From: Phycisphaeraceae bacterium
Lineage (GTDB): Bacteria; Planctomycetota; Phycisphaerae; Phycisphaerales; Phycisphaeraceae
Assembly (NCBI GenBank): GCA_003552605.1
Contig: PUNN01000380.1
Location: forward strand, 1 to 24,017
Length of the DNA: 24,017 nucleotides
Direction of reading: 5' to 3'
Shown here: piece by piece, positions 15,101 through 22,900 of the stretch
How the letters are laid out: every line of letters begins with the position of its first letter
How positions within the stretch are numbered: position 1 is the stretch's first letter
Made by a program: the position numbers and the translations under genes
The notes under the pieces: generated by a model
What the model saw: the letters and a program-made list of their open reading frames with translations, nothing else
Database searches by the model: none
Told to the model about the DNA's origin: nothing

Positions 15101-16038
15101 TCGAGGCCGTTCATTTCATCCACCTCATCCGTGGTCGTCTCGTGAGCGATCAGTTCCAGCAATGCTTCGCGCAGCATCGTGGTCATCGGGCCCACGCGGC
15201 CATCGGCAATCGTCTTCTTCTCCACCCGGGTCACGGGGAGGATGTGCCACGAGGCGTTGGTCAGCATGACTTCATCAGCCTCGAGCAGATCATCGATACT
15301 CATCGTGCGGCGGTGTACTGGGATCTTCTTACGCTCGGCGATTTCGATCACCGTCTGGCGGGTGATGCCTGGCAGGACCGCGGCGGGTAGGGCACCCTGT
15401 TCCTCTTCACCGCGTGCCCAGGGCGTGAGGAGGGCGCCATCCTTGACAAGCAGCAGGTTCGAGATCGCGCCCGAGGCAAGGTGGTTGGTGTTCGACAGGT
15501 GAATCACCTCGCCGGCACCCGCCTGCGCCGCCTGACGCAGGCGCAGCAGGCGCGACCAGTAGGCCAGTGTCTTGTGCCCGCTGACCGGGTCGAAGCCGTT
15601 GACCGCCTGCGGTGCCACGGTGACCATGATGCCCTGCTCGAAGTAGCGTGAATCGTAAACCGTCGGTGGCGTGGCCACAGCGAAGACGGTGGGCTCAACC
15701 GGCGGTGTTCCATCGTCATCGCCCGCTTCGTCGTTTCGTGAAAGCAGTGAGATCTGCCCTCCGGTCACGGTCAGCCGCAACCGTGCCTCGCGCACGGCGT
15801 TGTGGGCGATGGTGGTGCGGATCGCATCGAGCAGGTGTTCGGCATCGACAGGCCTGCCAAGGCCGAGTTCACGCGCACTGTGGATCAGCCGCTGAACATG
15901 TAGTGCAGGACGGAACGCGCGGCCGTTGCGCACCGCAATCGTCTCGAACAGGCCCACACCATGCTGGATGCCTGCATCCTGCACATGGACCTGTGCTTCG
16001 GCTTCGGGCAGCATCGCGCCATTCAAGTAAACATCCAT
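15094..16038 (-). CDS. class IV PLP-dependent aminotransferase / aminodeoxychorismate lyase-type enzyme
   Basis: 314 residues from the ATG at 16038, preceded by AAGGTG at a good distance; a TTG one codon upstream is less likely. The fold-type IV pattern is clear: VYLNG start, DAGIQHGVGLFETI (21-34), H..RL..SA, SGHKTLAYWSRLL with the cofactor lysine K156, SNLLLVKDG, PGITRQTVIEIA and EADEVMLTNASWHILPV. The last block is closest to the NALMPVMPV region of PabC (4-amino-4-deoxychorismate lyase, folate synthesis). D-amino-acid or branched-chain aminotransferase activity cannot be excluded. The position five residues before the conserved Asn, normally the Glu that contacts the pyridine nitrogen of PLP, is Ser189 here. 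An acidic insert (about 103-116, NDEAGDDDGTPP) is also unusual. It is a standalone gene, convergent with lpxB. Confidence 0.85.
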   Translation of the reverse strand: MDVYLNGAMLPEAEAQVHVQDAGIQHGVGLFETIAVRNGRAFRPALHVQRLIHSARELGLGRPVDAEHLLDAIRTTIAHNAVREARLRLTVTGGQISLLSRNDEAGDDDGTPPVEPTVFAVATPPTVYDSRYFEQGIMVTVAPQAVNGFDPVSGHKTLAYWSRLLRLRQAAQAGAGEVIHLSNTNHLASGAISNLLLVKDGALLTPWARGEEEQGALPAAVLPGITRQTVIEIAERKKIPVHRRTMSIDDLLEADEVMLTNASWHILPVTRVEKKTIADGRVGPMTTMLREALLELIAHETTTDEVDEMNGLDR

Positions 16039-16222
16039 CAAGCAGACACCTTGTCAAAGGTTGAACTACACCGGGTCCAATGGGCAATGAAAACGCGGCG
16101 TACAGAACACGGAGTTTTGCGCGCGTACGTGACCACGGTTGGCCTGGTCTTGGTGGCGTGGACGCCACAACCCGCACTGCTGCAAGATCCTGGTCAGCAG
16201 CTCCGGCGGCGGACCACCAGGC

Positions 16223-17359
16223 TCACCGCCCGATGGTCCCCGGCGCCAGCGGCTGGAAGCGGAAGATGTAGTAGGGTGGCTCGGTCTCATCCTCGCCGGC
16301 ATTCAGCACCGGGCCAAGGTGAAGCTGGTTGGCCACCACATACATCTTCCCGTCGGGTCCATAGCTGAAAGCATCGGGCCACAGCAGCAACTCATCATCC
16401 TCGAACAGCACCTCGTATGTGCGGTCGGTGTGGATCACCCCGACCGCGTTGTCCGTGATCGCGCTGATGTAGATGTTGCCGGCGTTGTCCACGCTGATGC
16501 CATCCCCGATCGGCTTGTCGGCATAGCGCTCGACGCGGTCCGAAAGCTCCTGGTCATCGAGGTCCGGATCGCGCAGGTCGGCGGTGCGGATGCGGTACAT
16601 CGTTTCAACGGTCATCGGCCCGTAGTAGAGCCATTCATTGTCAGCATCGACAGCGAACGGGTTGACACCCACCCGCGGCCGCAACGTCTCGCCATCTTCA
16701 TCGAGAATCTCGGCCGGTTGGCCGTTGAACACCATGTCGATGTCCTCGGGGACGACGCTACTGTCTGCCTCGAGCACGCGGCGGGCGTGGCCGGTTTCCA
16801 GGTTCACCACCAGGATCGCCGCATTCTCACCGCCGGCGGGATCGGCGATATAGATATGGTCATGGGTCAGATCGACGGCGAGATCATTGACGAACTGGTC
16901 CTCGGGCACCAGCGGCGGCGGCAGGTGAATGATGCGATGCAACCGGTCGGTCCGGGTGTCCCACGCCACCAGCTTTGGCGTGATGTCGTTGCGCATGCCG
17001 TTGTCGAGCATCCAGACGATGCCGCGGGTATCGGACTGGATGCCCAGTACACTGTCGAGGGCGAGATACCCCGGCTCATCACCGGCGTTCCAGTGCTCAT
17101 CGGGAAAAGGCTCAAGCTGCCCATCATCGGTCACCCGCGCCACGCGGACCTCGGGCTCGAAATGCTGGTGCAGGCTGATGATCACGTCGCCATCAGGTGT
17201 CACGGTAATATTGCCCGGGGCCTTATCCAGTTCCGCAACCGTTTGGAGATCGCGTTCCCCGGGATCGGCCTCTGCCATCGGCTGCGGCGCAGCGCACGCC
17301 CCGATGGCCGGCAGCAGAGCAAGCATGGTTGTCAGTTGCAGGTGGAAGATCGTCTTCAT
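16223..17359 (-). CDS. Yellow/MRJP-type beta-propeller lipoprotein
   Basis: 378 residues. The start is certain: ATG at 17359 has a perfect AGGAGG 8 nt upstream (17368-17373 on the + strand). MKTIFHLQ, a hydrophobic core and IGAC (C22) form a lipoprotein signal. The body repeats the propeller pattern of the major royal jelly/Yellow family: LGIQSDTRGIVWMLDNG, VNDLAVDLTHDHIYIADP, GVNPFAVDADNEWLYYGPM, GDGISVDNAGNIYISA and PDAFSYGPDGKMYVVANQ. Bacterial members are poorly characterised; they sit near gluconolactonase/SMP-30-like propellers, so sugar-lactone or small-ligand binding is possible but unproven. ATTATC at 17416-17421 (GATAAT on the coding strand) is a possible -10 box. A 16-base hairpin at 16153-16168, lacking a T-run, lies about 55 nt past its stop. 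It faces the same way as the aminotransferase but has its own upstream gap. Confidence 0.85.
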   Translation of the reverse strand: MKTIFHLQLTTMLALLPAIGACAAPQPMAEADPGERDLQTVAELDKAPGNITVTPDGDVIISLHQHFEPEVRVARVTDDGQLEPFPDEHWNAGDEPGYLALDSVLGIQSDTRGIVWMLDNGMRNDITPKLVAWDTRTDRLHRIIHLPPPLVPEDQFVNDLAVDLTHDHIYIADPAGGENAAILVVNLETGHARRVLEADSSVVPEDIDMVFNGQPAEILDEDGETLRPRVGVNPFAVDADNEWLYYGPMTVETMYRIRTADLRDPDLDDQELSDRVERYADKPIGDGISVDNAGNIYISAITDNAVGVIHTDRTYEVLFEDDELLLWPDAFSYGPDGKMYVVANQLHLGPVLNAGEDETEPPYYIFRFQPLAPGTIGR

Positions 17360-17549
17360 GGTGCGGTCCTCCTGATCGAGTGTTTCAAGTTGAGGCAGCG
17401 CGGGCATCACCTGGCATTATCCACCGGGGCGTGCAAAGGTACGCGTGGGGGATGGCCACCGCCCGATGTCTAATCCTTGTCAACGTGGCATTGCTGCACA
17501 ACCTCATTGTCCATACCGCAACCGATGCAGGTCATGCCTGTTGGATGCA

Positions 17550-18248
17550 TTACCGCAGCAGCGGGGGTGCGAGGCCCGCTGTCGGGCCGGGCTCGTGACC
17601 GAGTTCCTTCATCCGGTCCCGGACCTCCTGGTCGTTTGGATCAAGAAAGAACGCATGCCGCAGCGAACGCAGTTCGCGGCGGTGATCGCCGATGATGCGG
17701 TACAACTCGGCCATGGCCTTGTGGGAATAGGCATCGCCAACCGGATCGAGTGCCATTGATTGGCGAAGGGCGACGATGCCCGAATCCGGGTCGCCAAGGC
17801 GGGCGAGGTACAGACCCTTTCGCGCATAGTCGCGGGCTGAGCCACGGTCCCGGACCTGCCGATCGAGGAATTGCCGCAGCGCCCGCTCGGAGTCTTCGCC
17901 CTGCTGATAGAGAGACTCGGCGATCAGATCGAGGATGTCCTCGGTTTCCTCGTGGGTGGGCCGCAGGCTCAGGGCCCGTTTGAGGGCGGTTTCGGCTTCA
18001 TGGGGCCGGTCCTGCTCGAGGCGGAGCCGCCCCCTCATGTACTGCGTCCGCCAGGCCGCGGGGTGCATCTCCTCGGCGCGGTCGAGGGTATTCTCGGCCT
18101 CGGTCAACTCGCCCCGGGCCATCTGGCGCTCGGCACGATCAGCGAGCAACTTGGGCGTGGTGCACCCGGTGCTCAGCAGCCCGATGCATACCGTTACCAT
18201 GACAGCCAGCGCGGTGGCGTGGCCCCGATGCATCCGTGATCGGTCCAT
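17550..18248 (-). CDS. TPR-repeat lipoprotein
   Basis: 232 residues. ATG at 18248 is used because AAGGAA lies 8 nt upstream; an internal ATG at 18233 (residue 6) would also keep the signal. Basic residues, a hydrophobic core (ATALAVMVTVCIGLL) and STGC (C29) indicate a lipoprotein. Tetratricopeptide repeats cover most of the mature protein, with units near residues 33-66 (ARGELTEAENTLDRAEEMHP), 67-100 (EQDRPHEAETALKRALSLRP), 138-171 (LARLGDPDSGIVALRQSMALDP) and 172-205 (RIIGDHRRELRSLRHAFFLDP). Such proteins are scaffolds for envelope complexes; no specific partner is evident. It is divergent from the small gene at 18364, with a 115-bp shared gap that must hold both promoters. Confidence 0.82.
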   Translation of the reverse strand: MDRSRMHRGHATALAVMVTVCIGLLSTGCTTPKLLADRAERQMARGELTEAENTLDRAEEMHPAAWRTQYMRGRLRLEQDRPHEAETALKRALSLRPTHEETEDILDLIAESLYQQGEDSERALRQFLDRQVRDRGSARDYARKGLYLARLGDPDSGIVALRQSMALDPVGDAYSHKAMAELYRIIGDHRRELRSLRHAFFLDPNDQEVRDRMKELGHEPGPTAGLAPPLLR

Positions 18249-18363
18249 CGCTGCGGTTCCTTGTTTGCAGGCTTTGCGGCAGCGCGGCGGGGCGGCCGCG
18301 ATCGCCCGGCGGCAGTTCCGCCGGCTACGGCAAGATACGCCGCCGGAAACGGAATGACAAGCG

Positions 18364-18813
18364 GTGACCTCCCCTCCACCAGACTTCGCCATCGGCCCCG
18401 CGGCCACCGGCACCGCCGGCTGGCTGCCGACCGTGGTCCTGCGCCACGCCTGGGGGCTCAACTCACACCACGACTGGCTGCTGGCCGACCCAGCGGCCCC
18501 GCAGGGCAAGCTCTGGGCGGGTCGGGTGGATCCACCGCCGCGGACATGGCGCGGGGTGGGATGGTGGCTGATCGAGCAGTTGCCCCCGCATCGCCGGGTG
18601 TACCTGCGCTACCAGGGCCCCATCGGCCCGCCCGCCGAGCAGCCCGCGGCCGGCGGCCGCGGGCGGGTATGGCGGGTGGACGAGGGCCATTACAGGCCGC
18701 TGTTGTGGGGCGAGCATCGACGCGTGCTCGAGATCGTACTGAACCATTTCACCGGGCGGGTCGAGCTTTGTCGGCTCGAATCCGGGCGATGGCGCGCGGC
18801 CGTGCTGTTGTAG
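18364..18813 (+). CDS. hypothetical protein
   Basis: 149 residues from the GTG at 18364; no ATG is in frame before the conserved-looking part. No signal peptide or membrane segment is seen. The protein is rich in Trp, Arg, Pro and Gly, with blocks HHDWLLADP, LWAGRVDPPP, VYLRYQGPIGPP, GRVWRVDEGHY and VLEIVLNHFTGRVELCRLESG. These read as beta-strands of a small soluble domain. I do not recognise the family. Other frames in this GC-rich stretch are also open (one from 18261 to 18878), but their products are Arg/Ala/Pro-rich and look like shadows, whereas this one has normal protein composition. No good ribosome-binding site precedes the GTG, which keeps confidence moderate. Confidence 0.55.
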   Translation: MTSPPPDFAIGPAATGTAGWLPTVVLRHAWGLNSHHDWLLADPAAPQGKLWAGRVDPPPRTWRGVGWWLIEQLPPHRRVYLRYQGPIGPPAEQPAAGGRGRVWRVDEGHYRPLLWGEHRRVLEIVLNHFTGRVELCRLESGRWRAAVLL

Positions 18814-18932
18814 CGACGGCAGGTGATGCCCGTGGCCGAGGCGGTGGATGCCTGCGGAACCCACGGCGATGCTCCTGAAACTCAAGGTGCTGCGCATGCA
18901 AGCGTGAAAAAGGCATAGGTGTCTGAAAAGGG

Positions 18933-18961
18933 GTGACGCGACCGCGGGCTGCGGGTATGAT
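18933..18961 (+). promoter_or_regulatory. sigma70-like promoter for the gene at 19228
   Basis: GTGACG (18933-18938) and TATGAT (18956-18961) are separated by exactly 17 bp. The -10 matches consensus at 5 of 6 positions and the -35 at 4 of 6. Transcription would start near 18968, giving a leader of about 260 nt that includes the G-rich repeat. Confidence 0.55.
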
Positions 18962-19053
18962 GTTGCGGGCGGTCTTCTCTGCCGTACCGCGGCTCGCGTG
19001 GTATGGGGCCGTCAAGGGGCGCATGTACGGCGGCCGGGCTTCAGGTTTTCATG

Positions 19054-19130
19054 GAGTCCGGACCGGAGCTTTACCGGGGCAATTTCGGGGGGATTCCGGG
19101 AGCCTTACGGGGGTTTTCCGGGGGGGCGAG
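19054..19130 (+). repeat. phased 11-nt G-rich degenerate tandem repeat
   Basis: G-runs begin at 19065, 19076, 19087, 19098, 19109 and 19120, exactly 11 nt apart. Units read GGAGCTTTACC, GGGGCAATTTC, GGGGGGATTCC, GGGAGCCTTAC, GGGGGTTTTCC and GGGGGGGCGAG, a G-block followed by a T/C-block. A weaker unit (GAGTCCGGACC) precedes at 19054. The array sits in the leader of the gene at 19228 and contains enough G-runs of three or more to form a G-quadruplex on the coding strand. Confidence 0.75.
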
Positions 19131-19227
19131 GGTTGGAATGGGACGTGTGAATTCGTTCCCCGCGTCGGGGCCCGTCCCGCTGAAATCGTCTTGGCCGTTT
19201 GGCCAACCCGTTCAAGGAGTTGCATCC

Positions 19228-19638
19228 ATGTCCGATCCGAAACAGTCCAGTCGCAGTGATGAGGAACTGCTCGCCAACGCCATCCCCATCTCGGGTGAGG
19301 ATGAGGGGGATGAAGATGATCTGGACAAGGTTGACCTTGTCGAGATCGAGGATGATGGTGATTCCAAAGGCGAGAGCAAGATCCGCGCCTTCGGACAGAG
19401 CCGGCCGGTCCACGAAAAGACCTGGCAGCGCAAGCCCAACGCCGATGGCTCCGGCGCCACCCACGTCAAGACATTCGTGGCCAAACTGCGGCTCGATGCG
19501 ATGGAGCACCTCGATGAGATGATCAACGACTGGCTTGATCAGCACCCGGAACTCGAGGTCAAGTTCGTCACCACCAGCGTGGGTGATCTCAAAGGCAAGA
19601 CGACCGAGCCTGCGCTGTTCATGAACGTATGGGTGTGA
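19228..19638 (+). CDS. small acidic conserved-looking hypothetical protein
   Basis: 136 residues. ATG at 19228 has AAGGAG 8 nt upstream, which fixes the start despite an open frame back to 19003. Residues about 9-50 are a strongly acidic, probably disordered segment (GEDEGDEDDLDKVDLVEIEDDGD). A linker (RAFGQSRPVHEKTWQRKPN) leads to a compact C-terminal domain of about 55 residues, with FVAKLRLDAMEHLDEMINDW (helical), LEVKFVTTSVGDL and ALFMNVWV (beta-strands). There is no signal peptide, so it is cytoplasmic. I do not recognise the family; the acidic tail followed by an alpha/beta domain suggests a nucleic-acid- or protein-binding regulator, but that is a guess. It has its own promoter with a long leader, so expression may be controlled post-transcriptionally. 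Confidence 0.8.
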   Translation: MSDPKQSSRSDEELLANAIPISGEDEGDEDDLDKVDLVEIEDDGDSKGESKIRAFGQSRPVHEKTWQRKPNADGSGATHVKTFVAKLRLDAMEHLDEMINDWLDQHPELEVKFVTTSVGDLKGKTTEPALFMNVWV

Positions 19639-19917
19639 GTTGCCGTTCGGGCTGTGGAGTGCAAGGGCTGTGAGGGGTCGTGCCATTGCGCCGCGACGAT
19701 GCCGATGTGGTTTTCAGATCGCGTGCCCGGATCGCGCAGCGAGGGGACATGCGGCGCTGTCCTTGACTGTATGATTGCGAGAAGCGGCAGGCCATCAGCA
19801 CGGGATTGTCCCGCTTACCCATGGCAGGCACGGATCGGCTCCGCTGCGCCGTGATGTCATCGCCGCACGCGGCCCGGTGCTCCGCACCTGGTGCATGACC
19901 GGGACGGTGCCACAGGG
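19639..19917. other. intergenic gap between convergent genes
   Basis: No gene is supported here. CATGACC (19894-19900) and GGTCATG (19916-19922) form an inverted repeat with a 15-nt loop that overlaps the histidine kinase stop codon. It lacks a T-run and would be at best a weak terminator for the kinase. A Cys-rich open frame from 19654 is not convincing. Confidence 0.4.
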
Positions 19918-22900
19918 TCATGTGGCGGGGGTGCCATCCGGTCCGGCCACGGGCAGGTCGAAGCGGAACGTGGTGCCGTCCGGGCCGGTATGCTCGATGC
20001 GGATTTCCCCACCGTGATCGCTGACGATCCCGTGGCATATGCTCAACCCGAGGCCCGTGCCGCCCTCGTGCAGCCGCGTGGTGAAGAACGGGTCGAAGAT
20101 GCGGGTGGCATCGGCCTCGCTGATGCCACGGCCGTTATCGCGGATTTCGACCGTGATCCGGCCGTGGTTGCAGCGTTGCCCTTCGGCGGATCGGTTGCCA
20201 CCACCATCACGCGGGTGGGTGTCAGCGTCGGGGGTGTTATCAGATCGGATGCGGATTTGGACGTGGTCAGCACCGGCATTCACGGCGTTCTGAATCATGT
20301 TGATGAACACCTGCTCCATTTCCGTGGCAAAAATGCTGGCAGGTGGCAGGGCGGGCTCGGCATCGAGGTCCACGGTGGCGCCCTGATTCTCGATATGGCG
20401 GTGGGTGATCTCGATGGCGTTGCGGGCCACCTCGGCAAGGTCGTGATCACTCCGCTCAGCGTGGGCCTGCCGGGTGAATCGCAATACCCGCTTGACGATG
20501 TCGCCACACCGGTTGGTGCTGGCAATGATCTGTTCGAGCATGTCGCGGGCGTGCTCGAGCTCACGGCTGCTGCCATCATCGATTGACGATCGCACCTCGT
20601 GTGCGGAAATGAGAATCGTGCCGAGGGGGTTGTTGATCTCGTGGGCAATGCCCGCGGCAAGGGTGCCGATGGCGGCAAGACGTTCGGCCCGCCGTACGCC
20701 GATCTCGGCCACCTTGCGATCGGTGACGTCGACGGCGCTCCCGAGCACCTGCGTGGGCCGGCCCTCGCGGTCCCGGGCGAAGACCGTGTCGTACAGGTGC
20801 ATCCAGCGATAGTCATCGCGCGGGGAGCGCAGCCGAAGTTCACATTCAGCAACTTTACCGTCAGGCAGTTGCCACAGCACATCAAGATGGCGCATCAATA
20901 CCGCATGATCTTCAGGGTGCAGGCGTTCGGAGATGGTCTCCGCGGTGATCTCACCGGGATTGGCGGGGCCGATGCCCAGAAAATCGGCCAGCCGCTGGTT
21001 GACAAACCCGGCACATCTCGAAATCAGGTCGGCGATGTAGATATGGCTCGGGTCAGCGTTGAGGATGTTCTCGGTGAATCGCCGACTGTGGCGCAGTTCC
21101 TGCTCGATTTCGCCGCGCTGAATGATCTCCTGCACGAGATCGCGGTTGGCTTTGATGAGCTTTTTGTTGGCCTGCTCCAGTTCGTCCGTCCGTTCGGCCA
21201 CCCGGTGCTCGAGTTCACTTCTGGCGTTCTCGAGGGCATGCTCTGCCCGTCGGCGCTCGGTGACATCCCGGCCGATGGTGAGTACGAATGCAATCTGGTC
21301 CGGCATGGCGTATTCGGGCAGCATGCGGAACTCGAAGTGCCGGACTTCGCCATTCAGCGTCAGGTCGTGTTCGAGGCTTGCGGGCTCACCGTGCTCGAAG
21401 ACAGCGGCGATCGCATGCTCGAGGCGCTCAGCCTCCTCTCGCTCGAGACCGATTTCGGCAAGTGTGCGGCCGGGGCAGGCGGCACCGGCCCCTGGCAACG
21501 CTTCGAGCGGCCCGCAGTTGATGTAGATGTGCCGCATCGCGTGATCGAAGCGACCGATGTAATCCGGCAGATTATCGAGCAGTGTCCTGTAGCGTAGCTC
21601 ACTCGATCGCAGGGCTTCTTCCTGCTGCTTTCGTTCAGTCACATCGCGAACGATGCCGGTGAGCATCACCGCCGCACCCTCACCATCGCGAATCACCGTT
21701 CCATGCACATCCAGCCATCGGAGTTCTCCCTCGGCATCATGCGCTCGGCACTCGATATCGAGACGGTAGCGCTGGCCGTTGCAACATTCATTCCATTGCG
21801 AGCCGACCCATACACGGTCATCGGTGTGAATCAGCGCCTGCCAGGTGTCGCAGGTGTCCTGCTTCGGCGGCACGCCCAGTTTCGCGGCGAGTTCCCCATC
21901 AATGATATAACGCCCCCGCTTGAGGTCGGCCGTCCACACCGCGGTGCCGCCGGCTTCAGTGGCCATTCGGTAACGCTGCTCGGCTTCGACGAGCGCGCGC
22001 TCGGTCTCCTTCAGCGGGGTCACATCCGTGATGGTCCCGACGGACCCGGTCAACGTCCCGGCCGCATCGCGTACGGGCACACCCTGTTCCAGCACTTCGA
22101 TGGTTTCACCATCCGGCCGGACCATGCGATATGCTGCATGCAGCGGCCGGCCACAGGTCACCACCTGTTCCCACTGCGTATGCACGCGGGGGCGGTCATG
22201 CTCGTGGATGAAGCGGAGCCACCCATCACCGAGCAATGCTTCCGGTGGACAGCCGACAATCTGCTCAGCCTTGCGGTTGACAAAGTCGATCCTGCCATCA
22301 GCGTCGGCATGGTAGATCATCACCGGTGAAGCCATGGCGAGCGTGGCGAAGCGTCGTTCGCTGTCGTCAAGCATGGCTTCGGCGTACATCCGGTCGCGCA
22401 CCTGCTCATCGACCGTGGCGCTGGCGCTTTGAAGCTCCAGATAACGCCGCTGAGCCAGCCGCTGATATGTCAGTGTCCGGCCGCTGAGGACCAGCACCAG
22501 GGACAGCAGCATGGCGGAGAGAAGCAGGGATGCCCACAGCGCGATGGTCGTTTGCCAGCCGAACGGTGCCGCACTCAGCAAAGGCTGGTGCAGGCGGACT
22601 GCCCATGTGCGATTCGCAAACGCCACCTTGCGTTCGAAATCGGGCGCTGCAGCGTCCGCATCTGCGCGGACCGGCCTCTGGTCAGCAGAGGTGGCCGGGT
22701 CGCTTCCGTTGCGGATCGAAAGCAACTCGACTGGTTCCGCGGGATCGGTGGCGTCCACAATCGCCAGCACCGCTGCCCGACCCTCGGCGACGTCGAGTGC
22801 GGGCGCGACCAGCCCGTACAGGTCCATCGCGGCGTTGAGGATGCCACGAAGCGGCGCCTCCTCCAGCGGGCCGTCATGGCCCGAGCCCTCGTTTTCATAC

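Larger units (their letters stand above)
18814..19227 (+). other. 414-nt intergenic leader with promoter and G-rich repeat
   Basis: No convincing gene is present. It holds a sigma70-like promoter (18933-18961), then a ~250-nt leader for the gene at 19228 that includes the phased 11-nt G-rich array (19054-19130). An AAGGAG ribosome-binding site (19214-19219) ends it. The reading frame of the downstream gene is open back to 19003 but shows no coding character there. Confidence 0.6.

Noticed and set aside
18261..18878. 205-codon + strand frame overlapping the 149-residue hypothetical gene
   Set aside because: Its product is dominated by Arg, Ala, Gly and Pro, typical of an out-of-frame translation, and it overlaps the start region of the TPR lipoprotein leader.
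19003..19227. N-terminal extension of the small acidic protein through the G-rich repeat
   Set aside because: The frame is open, but a strong AAGGAG and ATG at 19228 and the simple-repeat composition upstream argue for a leader. Peptide evidence would be needed to overturn this.
19763..19775. TTGACT and TATGAT close together, looking like promoter boxes
   Set aside because: They are separated by one base rather than about 17, so they cannot form one sigma70 promoter.
19654..19854. Cys-rich 66-codon frame (MECKGCEGSCHC...) after the small acidic protein
   Set aside because: GTG start without a ribosome-binding site; only the first dozen residues look interesting and the rest has no pattern. 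Too short to support.
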